A stretch of DNA of 39,500 nt from NCBI GenBank assembly GCA_016649875.1, contig JAENWW010000013.1, forward strand, positions 1 through 39,500. The letters are read 5' to 3'. The translations under genes and the position numbers were made by a program. Under the pieces are notes generated by a model. The model ran no database searches. It was not told where the DNA came from and saw nothing but the letters and a program-made list of their open reading frames with translations. This DNA is from Coriobacteriia bacterium. GTDB taxonomy: Bacteria; Actinomycetota; Coriobacteriia; WRKU01; JAENWW01. Below, piece after piece: positions 32,342-39,500 of this stretch; the stretch's first letter is position 1; every line of letters begins with the position of its first letter.

Positions 32342-32692
32342 ATGTCACCATCACCTTCCGAGGAAACTCTTTACGATTTAGCCGAACTCTTTAAGATATT
32401 CGGAGATTCGACTCGCATTAAAATTCTTTATGCGCTCTCCGAAAGAGATTATTGTGTCAGCGATCTCGCCTGTAACCTCGGCATGACGCAGTCGGCCGTT
32501 TCGCACCAGCTCCGAGTCTTGAAAAACGGTCGGCTCGTGCGCGGCGTCAGAAAAGGGAAAACAATTTCCTACGCTCTGGCCGACGACCATGTTTTCACCA
32601 TTCTCGACCAAGGTCTTTCCCATATCGGTGAGGTCGCACCCCGCCCCGTCGACGAGGACCTGTTGTTCTTTCCTCCCGAGACGGAGGTGTGA
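32342..32692 (+). CDS. ArsR/SmtB-family metal-responsive repressor
   Basis: This 116-residue winged-helix protein has L-A-E-L-F-K-I-F-G-D-S-T-R-I-K-I-L near residue 16, C-V-S-D-L-A-C near 40 and recognition helix M-T-Q-S-A-V-S-H-Q-L-R-V-L-K. Cys pairs with Asp in the D-L-A-C region, and a C-terminal H-V-F-T...H helix could bind Zn or Cd. The ATG at 32342 follows AGGAG that lies in the operator. It should repress itself and the metal ATPase gene, which starts three bases after its stop. Confidence 0.95.
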   Translation: MSPSPSEETLYDLAELFKIFGDSTRIKILYALSERDYCVSDLACNLGMTQSAVSHQLRVLKNGRLVRGVRKGKTISYALADDHVFTILDQGLSHIGEVAPRPVDEDLLFFPPETEV

Positions 32693-32695
32693 ACG

Positions 32696-34774
32696 ATGTC
32701 TGACTGCAGTTGCTCTTCATGCGAAACGACAAAAAACAGTCGAACTTCGTCGAAAATAAACGATGAAATCCAGAATCATGAGCTGAGAAACCGCGGCATA
32801 ACCATCGGAATCGGACTCATTTTGTCCGTTGCCGGCTACCTGTTCCAATCGACCTCGCACCATTCTCTGTCGATTGCCTTGTATGTCGCGGCACTGGTGA
32901 TATCGGGCTATGACATCTTTCTCAAAGCAGCAAAAGGCCTCATTGCATTCAAGCCTTTGAATGAAAATTTCCTCATGTCCGTCGCCTCCATCGGAGCATT
33001 CCTCATCGGTCAGTATCCCGAGGGAATCGCCGTCATGCTGTTCTACCAAATCGGCGAAACTTTCCGGGAACAAGCCGTCGCAAAATCTCGCACGTCGATC
33101 AGTGCATTGATGGATATTCGACCCGATACGGCACACCTCATGGCGACACCGCAGGAAGTCTCGGCAGACATAAGTCTCACCACTTCCGAAAACCTGTCAC
33201 AGTTCGACACGACCTCTCCGGAATGTATCGCAGTCGGTTCCCTCATTTTGGTCAGACCCGGAGAGCGAATCCCACTTGACGGTCGCATAATTTTCGGAAC
33301 TTCTCCGGTTGACACCTCCATGCTGACCGGCGAGTCGCTCCCGCGCACCATCGCCCCCGGTGATGAGGTCATGTCGGGATTCGTCAATGGATCAAATGCC
33401 ATAAAGATTTTAACCACCTCCACATACGACGATTCAGCCGTCGCAAAAATCTTGGAGTTGGTGGAAAATGCCGGCGACAATAAATCGACTTCGGAGCAAT
33501 TCATCACTCGTTTCGCACGCTATTACACCCCCGCCGTCGTTGCGGCCGCGCTCGTGCTCGGAATTGTAATCCCCTTGATTCTAAAAATTGCAGGAGTGCC
33601 TGTATCGTTTGATGATTGGATTTACCGGGCGCTCGTATTTCTTGTGATTTCATGCCCTTGCGCACTCGTAATTTCTGTACCGCTCACCTTTTTCGGAGGA
33701 ATCGGCGGAGCATCACGAAACGGAGTGCTCATTAAAGGAGGTCGAAGCCTCGAAGCGCTCGCGAAGGCCGATACGATCGTGTTCGATAAAACCGGCACGC
33801 TCACCACGGGATCGCTTTCTGTGGTAAGCGTCGTGCCCTATGAAAACAGGGCTTCGCGTAGCCTCGACGCCGAGGGCCCTTACTACACACGCCAAGAAAT
33901 CTTGCGGTTCGCCGCACTGGCCGAGGCGCACTCGAACCATCCCGTTGCAAAATCGATTCGCGATGCAGCGCAATCCGAAAATCTGCTTGAAGGAGAATCG
34001 AACGCCTACCGAATCACCGACGTGACAGAACTTGCCGGCCTCGGTATCGAGGCTCGAGTCAACGAGAATGTCATTCGCGTCGGAAACGCCCACCTCGTAA
34101 AACAGGCTCTCGGATGCGCCACCGAGCTGTTCGATGCGTTCGGTGATAGTGCACTTTCACCGGGACAAAGCGCACATTTCGTGCTGATAAACTCGAAACC
34201 CGCCGGATGGATCATAGTATCCGATACCTTGCGGGAAGACGCTCGCAAAGCCATTGCATCGCTGCATGAACTGGGGATCCGAAAAATCCATATGCTTTCG
34301 GGGGATATGAAAAGTGTGGCCGATGAGGTCGGACGCGCGCTCGGAATCGACAGCGTCCACTCCGAGCTCCTCCCGGAAGATAAGGTTTCAATAACGGAAG
34401 AATTGATGGCCCGTGAAGAAAACCGCGGGAACCTGGTGTTCATTGGAGACGGCATAAACGACGCGCCCGTCATCGCGCGTGCGGACATTGGAATCGCAAT
34501 GGGTCATTTGGGATCGGATGCCGCCATCGAAGCTGCAGATATCGTATTGACCGATGATCGTCTGACCAATATCCCCCTTTCCATCATTCTGGCTAAAAAA
34601 ACCGTACGCATAGCATCGGAAAACATTATCCTGGCGCTATCAATTAAGAGTATGATTTTGGTGTTAGGCGCATTCGGGTATGCCTCGATGTGGGCCGCAG
34701 TTTTTGCCGATGTCGGCGTCTCCGTGCTCGCCATTTTCAATGCTCTTCGTGCTCTTAAAAAACTTTCTTTATGA
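32696..34774 (+). CDS. Zn2+/Cd2+/Pb2+-exporting P1B-type ATPase
   Basis: This 692-residue metal efflux pump has the transmembrane metal site in S-C-P-C-A-L-V-I-S near residue 322, the phosphorylated aspartate in D-K-T-G-T-L-T (Asp364), the phosphatase-like motif in L-T-G-E-S-L-P near 208, and G-D-G-I-N-D-A-P near 583. The N-terminus carries a short Cys cluster, D-C-S-C-S-S-C, instead of a full HMA metal-binding domain. The S-P-C type and ArsR partner point to divalent soft metals rather than copper. It is co-transcribed with the repressor. Confidence 0.93.
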   Translation: MSDCSCSSCETTKNSRTSSKINDEIQNHELRNRGITIGIGLILSVAGYLFQSTSHHSLSIALYVAALVISGYDIFLKAAKGLIAFKPLNENFLMSVASIGAFLIGQYPEGIAVMLFYQIGETFREQAVAKSRTSISALMDIRPDTAHLMATPQEVSADISLTTSENLSQFDTTSPECIAVGSLILVRPGERIPLDGRIIFGTSPVDTSMLTGESLPRTIAPGDEVMSGFVNGSNAIKILTTSTYDDSAVAKILELVENAGDNKSTSEQFITRFARYYTPAVVAAALVLGIVIPLILKIAGVPVSFDDWIYRALVFLVISCPCALVISVPLTFFGGIGGASRNGVLIKGGRSLEALAKADTIVFDKTGTLTTGSLSVVSVVPYENRASRSLDAEGPYYTRQEILRFAALAEAHSNHPVAKSIRDAAQSENLLEGESNAYRITDVTELAGLGIEARVNENVIRVGNAHLVKQALGCATELFDAFGDSALSPGQSAHFVLINSKPAGWIIVSDTLREDARKAIASLHELGIRKIHMLSGDMKSVADEVGRALGIDSVHSELLPEDKVSITEELMAREENRGNLVFIGDGINDAPVIARADIGIAMGHLGSDAAIEAADIVLTDDRLTNIPLSIILAKKTVRIASENIILALSIKSMILVLGAFGYASMWAAVFADVGVSVLAIFNALRALKKLSL

Positions 34775-34902
34775 ATTTCTTTATAAATGAAACATGCTCG
34801 TAGAAGTTCCATCTTCCACCGGGGACCATCACGTTGAATACGGTGCATAGCCGAAACGATACTTTACGAATCGCATCCGGTAATGAAAGAGGTGAGGGAA
34901 AA

Positions 34903-35403
34903 ATGAACGTCACATCGACCGGTTTGGAGCGCGGATATTTCTTCGACCGATTCGGAAAACGGGGTAATCAAAAGAATTCCTTCGGGAAAGTAGACTATTC
35001 AATACCGTTCTCGATCGCAGAAGCACCGAAGGACACCGGGTCTTTCGCCTTTTGGCTCGAAGATAAGGATGCGATTCCGGTTTGTGGCTTTTCTTGGATT
35101 CACTGGGTTGGAGCCAATCTCAACCGTAGTACGGTCGCGGAAAATGAATCCATCTCGAACTCGCACTTCATACAGGGCGCGAATTCCAATGTTTCGCCTC
35201 TCGCAGGCGCTCATTCAATCGAAGAATCCAGCTACTATACAAGCATGTCCCCACCGGACACGGACCATCTTTACGAACTCCATGTATTCGCACTCGACAC
35301 CATGCTCGATCTCGGCTCCGGTTTCTTTCTCAATGAGCTTTACCGTAAAATGCAGGGGCATGTGCTCGATACTGCCACACTTTCCGGATATTACCGCGCT
35401 TGA
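34903..35403 (+). CDS. YbhB/YbcL-type phosphatidylethanolamine-binding (PEBP) family protein
   Basis: This 166-residue protein fits the bacterial PEBP fold: S-F-A-F-W-L-E-D-K-D-A-I-P near residue 48, G-F-S-W-I-H-W-V near 63, the S-P-P-D-T-D-H-L-Y-E-L-H-V-F-A-L-D region near 128 and closing G-H-V-L-D-T-A-T-L-S-G-Y-Y. These are the canonical D-x-D-A-P, W-x-H-W and late H-x-Y segments, slightly altered. Function in bacteria is unclear. The ATG at 34903 has GAGGTGAGGG upstream. No signal peptide is seen. Confidence 0.8.
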   Translation: MNVTSTGLERGYFFDRFGKRGNQKNSFGKVDYSIPFSIAEAPKDTGSFAFWLEDKDAIPVCGFSWIHWVGANLNRSTVAENESISNSHFIQGANSNVSPLAGAHSIEESSYYTSMSPPDTDHLYELHVFALDTMLDLGSGFFLNELYRKMQGHVLDTATLSGYYRA

Positions 35404-35713
35404 GAGCCGCAAAAGCTCTCTTGAAAAACGACTCTATGCAGGCGTTCCCCGCGTGTTTCGAGTCGTTCGTGACAGGGGAATCCCCTCTTTGCATTATTGA
35501 AAATTTTATACACCGAATCCCCATAAATAGACTAAACTTATAGAAAGAAAAGAGTCTTTTCCTTTTTTCACATTTTCACATTATAAACGGGCGTTTGAAA
35601 GGAGCTTGCATCGCCCACCCATTCTATATTTGGAAGGGTGCGAAAAAATTGTCGGAAGACATTTTCTTCGTTACCAAATTATCGATTTGCTTTAGAAGAA
35701 GGAGGTGTATGGC
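35404..35713 (+). promoter_or_regulatory. Non-coding leader of the hydrogenase operon
   Basis: This 310-base gap has no gene. GAGAGC/GCTCTC (35402-35420) forms a small hairpin at the previous stop codon without a T run. AGGGGAATCCCCT (35474-35486) is a near-palindrome. An AT-rich segment at 35497-35545 (TTGAAA at 35497; CATAAA and TTATAG further on) is the likeliest promoter, but the spacing is not ideal. A strong GGAGG lies at 35701-35705, eight bases before the small-subunit ATG. Confidence 0.4.
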
Positions 35714-36901
35714 ATGACGAATGCGGGTATCTCATTTTATGAGAAGCTCGAGAAGCGTGGTGTATCGCGTCGTGACTTTTTGAAGTTTTGCGGCTCGACC
35801 GCTACAGTTCTCGGCCTGTCCTCAGCTATGGTGCCATCGGTTGCTGCAGCAGTCGAAGGAGCAGCTGAATCAGGGCTAACCCCTGCGCTCTGGATTAACG
35901 GTGGATCATGTACCGGTTGTTCAGAATCTATCGCTCAAGCCACCTACCCGAACGTCGCCGACATTGTCTTGGATTTGCTTTCTATCCCCTCTCAGGAGAC
36001 TATCCAAATGGCAACCGGCGAGTATGCGGAGCAAGCAATTGAAGCTAGCCACGAGGCTAACAAAGGTAAGTACATCTTGATTGTAGAAGGTGCAGTCATG
36101 ACAGGGCTTGGCGGAAACACACTTCGTGTTGCCGGTAAACCGTTCATCGAGGAACTCAAAACCCTCGCAAAGGATGCCGCAGCCATCGTCGCCGTCGGCT
36201 CGTGCGCCGTTGACGGCGGTTGGGTGCGTGCGCATCCAAATCCTGCAGGCGGTACCGGCGTTTCCCAGTATCTCGCCTCCGAAAGTATCGCGACACCTGT
36301 CGTCAACCTTCCCGGTTGCCCTGTCAATCCGGAGGAGATCACCGCAGTCGTCATCGATGTATTGATGCTCGGCGGACTGGAAAAACTCGTACCGAAATTG
36401 GACAAGTACGGTCGTCCCAAGTATCTTTACGGACAGACCATCCATGACAACTGCCCCCGCCGCGGACACTTCGAGAACGGTGAATTCGTGTATGAATTCG
36501 GTTCAGAGGAAGAAGCGAAGGGTTATTGTCTCTATCCGCTGGGTTGCAAAGGTCCTCAGACCAAGCGTCGTTGCCCGATTACCCGTTGGAATGATCAGAC
36601 TTCATGGTGTGTCGAGTCCGGCGGACCGTGCATCGGTTGCGGTAGCTTTAACTGGGTCGACAACAACGCTCCGTTCCGCGGACGCTATCGCCGTGTCGGT
36701 CAAGGAGTCTTCGGCCTACAAGGCGGCGGCGTAGAGCCCACGAAACTTGCAGCCGGAATCGGTGCGGTTGCGGCAGTCGGTCTTATTGCTCACGGATTCG
36801 GTATGAAAGCAGCCGGTCGTATCGGCAAAAATGCCCATCTCGAAACCGAAACGGTCAAAGAATGGGACGCTAAGCACCAAAAGAAACAAGGAGGTGCTTA
36901 A
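35714..36901 (+). CDS. Group 1 (periplasmic) hydrogenase small subunit with Tat signal
   Basis: This 395-residue subunit carries the electron-relay clusters. The N-terminus has the twin-arginine signal S-R-R-D-F-L-K-F followed by a hydrophobic stretch, so the folded complex is exported. Cluster cysteines lie in G-G-S-C-T-G-C-S-E-S, V-G-S-C-A-V-D-G-G, P-G-C-P-V-N-P-E-E and G-C-K-G-P-Q, then S-W-C-V-E-S-G-G-P-C-I-G-C. Cys299 stands where oxygen-sensitive [NiFe] enzymes usually have proline (N-W-P), as in [NiFeSe] enzymes with a [4Fe-4S] medial cluster. A C-terminal hydrophobic anchor (A-A-G-I-G-A-V-A-A-V-G-L-I-A) follows. GGAGG precedes the ATG; a GTG at 35705 overlaps that site and is rejected. 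Confidence 0.94.
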   Translation: MTNAGISFYEKLEKRGVSRRDFLKFCGSTATVLGLSSAMVPSVAAAVEGAAESGLTPALWINGGSCTGCSESIAQATYPNVADIVLDLLSIPSQETIQMATGEYAEQAIEASHEANKGKYILIVEGAVMTGLGGNTLRVAGKPFIEELKTLAKDAAAIVAVGSCAVDGGWVRAHPNPAGGTGVSQYLASESIATPVVNLPGCPVNPEEITAVVIDVLMLGGLEKLVPKLDKYGRPKYLYGQTIHDNCPRRGHFENGEFVYEFGSEEEAKGYCLYPLGCKGPQTKRRCPITRWNDQTSWCVESGGPCIGCGSFNWVDNNAPFRGRYRRVGQGVFGLQGGGVEPTKLAAGIGAVAAVGLIAHGFGMKAAGRIGKNAHLETETVKEWDAKHQKKQGGA

Positions 36902-36904
36902 ATC

Positions 36905-38608
36905 ATGGCCAATACCAATATCGTCATCGACCCACTGACCCGAATCGAAGGTCACCTTCGCATCGAGGCAGTTGCCGAAAACGGGGTCATCAAGGATGCA
37001 TGGGTTGTAAGCACGCTGTACCGTGGAATGGAAACAGTCCTCAAGGGTCGCGTCCCAACCGACGCGTTCTATGTCACCCAGCGTATTTGCGGCGTTTGCC
37101 CTACCTCGCACGGTCACGCATCTTCAATGGCCGTCGAAGCTGCCGCAGGTCTCACGATTCCGAACGGAGCCCGTTTAGTTCGTAACATCCTCGAGGCGGC
37201 AGAATTCGTACACAGCCACATCCTGTGGTTCTACACCTTGGCCGCACTCGACTATGTCAACCCTGCGAAAGCTTTGCAGGCAAACATCGCCGACACCTAC
37301 GCACTCGCCGAGGCCGCAGGGACCAAGACTGCTGACTTCAAGGCCGTCCAGGATCGTCTCGCAGCGCTTGTCGCCGGCGGCGATCTCTCAATCTTCAGCA
37401 ATGGTTGGTGGGGCATCGATCCTGTCAAGAACCCCGCTGAAGCCGACGCACTTTATGCGACTGATATGCCTGCAGAACTTCACCTCATCGGTGTCGCCCA
37501 CTATCTCGAAGCACTCGAGATGCAAGCTGAAGCCGCTCGTATCATGGCCATGCTCGGAGGAAAGTTCCCCCACGTCATGACCTCGGTCGCCGGCGGTACC
37601 GCTTGGGTTCCGACCGAAGAAAAAATCGACGACCTCCTCTATCGCTGGAAGAAAGTACGCGATTGGGTCTGGGGTGCAATGGTTCCCGATACCCTCGCCA
37701 TCGGCGGTTTCTACAAAGGCGCGCTGTCTTACGGCGGCGGCTGTGGAAACTTCCTCGCATGGGGTGCTTTCAACCGTGAGGATCAAAAGGCCGAGAATCG
37801 CTATCTCCCGCAAGGCATAATCAAGACCGCCGAAGGACTTACCGTATCTCAGCCGAATGTGTCCAAGGTCAAAGAGTACGTCGAGCACTCATGGTATGCC
37901 TCTCCCTCCGGTCTCAACCCGCAAGAAGGTAAAACCAAGGCAATCAGCGAGTGGACGGATAAAACGTACGACCTCGAAGGTAAGTACTCATGGACCAAAG
38001 CTCCTCGCTATGACGACGCACCGATGGAAGTCGGTCCGCTCGCTCGTATGCTCGTCGGCTATCTCAGCCCCGAAAACGAGAGCAACAAGGCCATCAAGGG
38101 CATTGTCGATTACGCTCTCGGTAAGCTCGGCACCAATGATCCGACCGTCTTGGTATCCTTGCTCGGTCGTGTAGCCGCCCGTAACTTGGAAGCTGCACTC
38201 ATCTGCGACTGGGCTCTCGAGTGGGTCACCGAACTCGTCGGAGTAGTCAAAGCCGGCGATGCGAAGTTCTTCGAGCCTTATGAGGTTAAAGACGGCTCAG
38301 GCGCCGGCCTCTGGGAAGCTCCTCGCGGCGCAGTCGGACACTTCATCAACGTCAAGGGTGGACGTATCGATAACTACCAAGTTGTCGCCCCCTCGACATG
38401 GGACCTCTCTCCTCGTGACAAGAGCGGTGTTCTCGGACCGATGGAACAGGCTCTGGTAGGTACTCCAGTCGCCGATGTCGAGAAGCCGATTGAAGCTGCA
38501 CGTATCGTTCGCAGCTTTGATCCTTGAGTCGGTTGCGGCGTTCACGTGATTGAACGCGAAACCGGTAAAACAGGCACGGTCTACTCTCGAAAGTGGGGTG
38601 TTTCATAA
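36905..38608 (+). CDS. Group 1 [NiFeSe] hydrogenase large subunit, selenocysteine at residue 541 (TGA read-through)
   Basis: This catalytic subunit oxidises H2 outside the membrane. L1 is R-I-C-G-V-C-P-T-S-H near residue 60. The frame meets TGA at 38525-38527 exactly where the first cysteine of D-P-C-x-x-C-x-x-H belongs. Reading through gives D-P-U-V-G-C-G-V-H, then 20 further residues (V-I-E-R-E-T-G-K and onward) to TAA at 38606, a normal length for the peptide removed during maturation. A SECIS-like hairpin follows the TGA. With selenocysteine the protein has 567 residues; stopping at TGA would lose two nickel ligands and the motif. GGAGG precedes the ATG. The cytochrome b start overlaps the real stop by one base. 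Confidence 0.92.
38525..38565 (+). promoter_or_regulatory. Bacterial SECIS-like element directing UGA decoding as selenocysteine
   Basis: After TGA (38525-38527), CGGTT (38530-38534) pairs with AACCG (38560-38564), and GCGTTC (38538-38543) pairs perfectly with GAACGC (38552-38557). The apical loop ACGTGATT holds a GU at 38546-38547, 19-20 bases after the UGA. Bacterial SECIS elements lie directly downstream of UGA with GU in a small loop at about this distance, as in E. coli fdhF. Confidence 0.85.
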
Positions 38609-39291
38609 TGTCGCACAAGCCACTACGCGAAGGTACTCCAATGCCGTTTCTCATTACGCACTGGATTAACGTACTGTCCATGTTCTTCTTGATTTTGTCA
38701 GGATTCTACATCCACTTCCCGCTCTTCGGTGGGTTCATGGGATGGGCTCGTGGCACGCACTTCTTCTGGATGTTTGTCATTCTCATTAACTTGTTTGCTC
38801 GTATCATCATGAGCTTCTTCGTTAAGTCTGCAAACCAACTTGCTTCACGCAAGAAGGAAACAGACATCAAGAACTGGCTTCCCCAGACGGAAAACCGCCA
38901 TCAGCTCTGGCCGACCGTGAAGTATTACCTCTTCATGAAGAAGGACTACCTCATCTCGGCAAAGTATGCTTCCTTGCAAAAGATTGCCTACTTGATGGTT
39001 CCCGTGTTGATTCTTCTTGCGGGATACACAGGCTTTTGCCTGTGGCCCGTCACCCAAAACCTCGGGTTCTTCCAGGCCGGAATCAATATGATTTCAGGAT
39101 GGTTTGATCCGGGCGCGGGATTTGGCGGCGGCGCATTGATGCCCGTTCGCATCGTACACTACTGGATTATGTGGGGCATTATCTGCTTCACCATGATTCA
39201 TGTCTACCTTGCAAATGTCTACACCTTTGCTCCCACCAAGCTCATCTTCGCTTGGATTGAAGATCCGACCGCAGAGGTACATGAGGCTTAA
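38608..39291 (+). CDS. Hydrogenase cytochrome b subunit (quinone-linked membrane anchor)
   Basis: This 227-residue integral membrane protein has four hydrophobic segments and histidines placed for b-type haems: T-H-W-I-N-V-L-S-M and Y-I-H-F-P-L-F in the first helix region, and I-V-H-Y-W-I-M-W with M-I-H-V-Y-L in the last. It takes electrons from the small subunit and reduces quinone. The ATG at 38608 shares its A with the TAA of the large-subunit gene (TAATG), which ties its translation to full read-through of the selenocysteine codon. A GTG at 38593 is less likely. Confidence 0.92.
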   Translation: MSHKPLREGTPMPFLITHWINVLSMFFLILSGFYIHFPLFGGFMGWARGTHFFWMFVILINLFARIIMSFFVKSANQLASRKKETDIKNWLPQTENRHQLWPTVKYYLFMKKDYLISAKYASLQKIAYLMVPVLILLAGYTGFCLWPVTQNLGFFQAGINMISGWFDPGAGFGGGALMPVRIVHYWIMWGIICFTMIHVYLANVYTFAPTKLIFAWIEDPTAEVHEA

Positions 39292-39399
39292 AGACTTGTT
39301 TCGGTCTCAATGGATTCGCAACATTTGAATCATCTGCACTAAAAAACGACGCGTCCGAAATGGTGTGAACCCCGTTTGTTGGACGGGATAAATAAATCC

Positions 39400-39500
39400 T
39401 CAAGCGGCGTTTTGGGACTGAGTCCGGTAATCCACCGGGCTCAGTCCTTTTAGTTTAAGCTGAATCCTTTCTGTGTTGTACCACTTGATATAGTCATGAA
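39400..39500 (-). CDS. IS3-family transposase (OrfB), C-terminal fragment
   Basis: The visible 32 residues read H-D-Y-I-K-W-Y-N-T-E-R-I-Q, then L-K-G-L-S-P-V-D-Y-R-T-Q-S, ending in a stop at 39400. The Y-I-x-W-Y-N-x-x-R and L-x-x-x-S-P-x-x-Y-R pattern is the standard C-terminus of IS3/IS150 integrase-core transposases. The gene starts outside the window. Confidence 0.9.
   Translation of the reverse strand, partial: HDYIKWYNTERIQLKLKGLSPVDYRTQSQNAA
39415..39447. repeat. Hairpin inside the transposase 3' end
   Basis: GGACTGAG (39415-39422) and CTCAGTCC (39440-39447), plus CCGGT/ACCGG inside with one T-G wobble, make a 14-bp stem around a five-base loop. It lies within codons for L-S-P-V-D-Y-R-T-Q-S near the element end. 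Confidence 0.7.

Larger units (their letters stand above)
39364..39500 (-). mobile_element. IS3-family insertion sequence, right-hand part only
   Basis: A partial transposase reads leftward into a probable element end near TGTGAACCCCGTTTG (39364-39378), similar in style to IS150-type termini. The element continues beyond the window, so length and target duplication cannot be measured. It lies 73 bases after the hydrogenase operon. Confidence 0.7.

Noticed and set aside
35402-35420. Small hairpin at the end of the PEBP gene as a terminator
   Set aside because: The stem has six pairs and no T run follows; support is too weak.
35705-35713. GTG at 35705 as start of the hydrogenase small subunit
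   Set aside because: It overlaps the GGAGG ribosome site; the ATG at 35714 is well spaced.
38525-38527. TGA as a true stop ending a defective hydrogenase
   Set aside because: The codons after it restore the exact nickel motif and a normal tail, a SECIS-like hairpin follows, and the next gene is coupled to the later stop.

Overview
The window reads as chromosome of an anaerobic, moderately GC-rich bacterium. My best guess is a deep-branching Actinomycetota of the Coriobacteriia type. The grounds are the separate TIGR03960 and TIGR03936 genes beside an RNase G/E start, the style of the two hydrogenases and the frequent GTG/TTG starts. No rRNA is present, so this is inference. Genes up to about 16.5 kb lie on the minus strand and almost all later ones on the plus strand; the switch falls at a tRNA-Arg(CCG).

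Region 1 (1-9.9 kb, minus) is a cell-shape and division cluster: radC, mreB, mreC, mreD, mrdA (PBP2), rodA, a DUF697 pseudo-GTPase-like protein, two radical-SAM-linked genes and the first 12 codons of an RNase G/E. Region 2 (10-14 kb, minus) is a cytosolic group 3b NAD(P)-linked [NiFe] hydrogenase in the order beta, gamma, delta, alpha. Its alpha subunit ends exactly at the last metal-binding motif, so no C-terminal peptide is left to cleave. Region 3 (14-20 kb) is housekeeping: ndk, a membrane TPR protein, a cyclophilin, tRNA-Arg, a lipid kinase, a 2[4Fe-4S] ferredoxin, a small CopZ-like Fe-S/Zn protein between direct repeats, and rlmD.

Region 4 (about 19.9-27.7 kb) is foreign-looking and AT-rich. 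The 3' end of rlmD occurs twice, sharing an exact 56-bp block (19935-19990 and 23503-23558). Between the copies lie three genes: an unknown protein, a PD-(D/E)XK-like nuclease and an overlapping beta-lactamase-fold hydrolase. There is also a perfect 20-bp inverted repeat. This looks like an island inserted at the rlmD 3' end and is a candidate undescribed defence module. Past the second copy comes a signalling operon: a PAS histidine kinase with eight 21-residue coiled-coil repeats, a single-domain receiver, and a receiver-PAS-GGDEF-HD-GYP protein.

Region 5 (27.7-35.4 kb) returns to the native base composition: GNAT acetyltransferase, MFS transporter, a GT-A-like glycosyltransferase, a DUF5661 protein, an HD hydrolase, an ArsR repressor with a soft-metal P1B-ATPase, and a PEBP-family protein. 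Region 6 (35.7-39.3 kb) is a periplasmic, Tat-exported, quinone-linked hydrogenase operon (small subunit, large subunit, cytochrome b). The large subunit contains an in-frame TGA at the first cysteine of its C-terminal nickel-binding motif, followed by a SECIS-like hairpin and 27 more sense codons. I read it as a selenocysteine [NiFeSe] hydrogenase that standard gene calling would cut short. The small subunit independently has the Pro-to-Cys change expected for such enzymes. The window ends in an IS3-family insertion sequence.

Together the two hydrogenases suggest periplasmic H2 oxidation feeding the quinone pool and cytosolic H2/NAD(P)H exchange.
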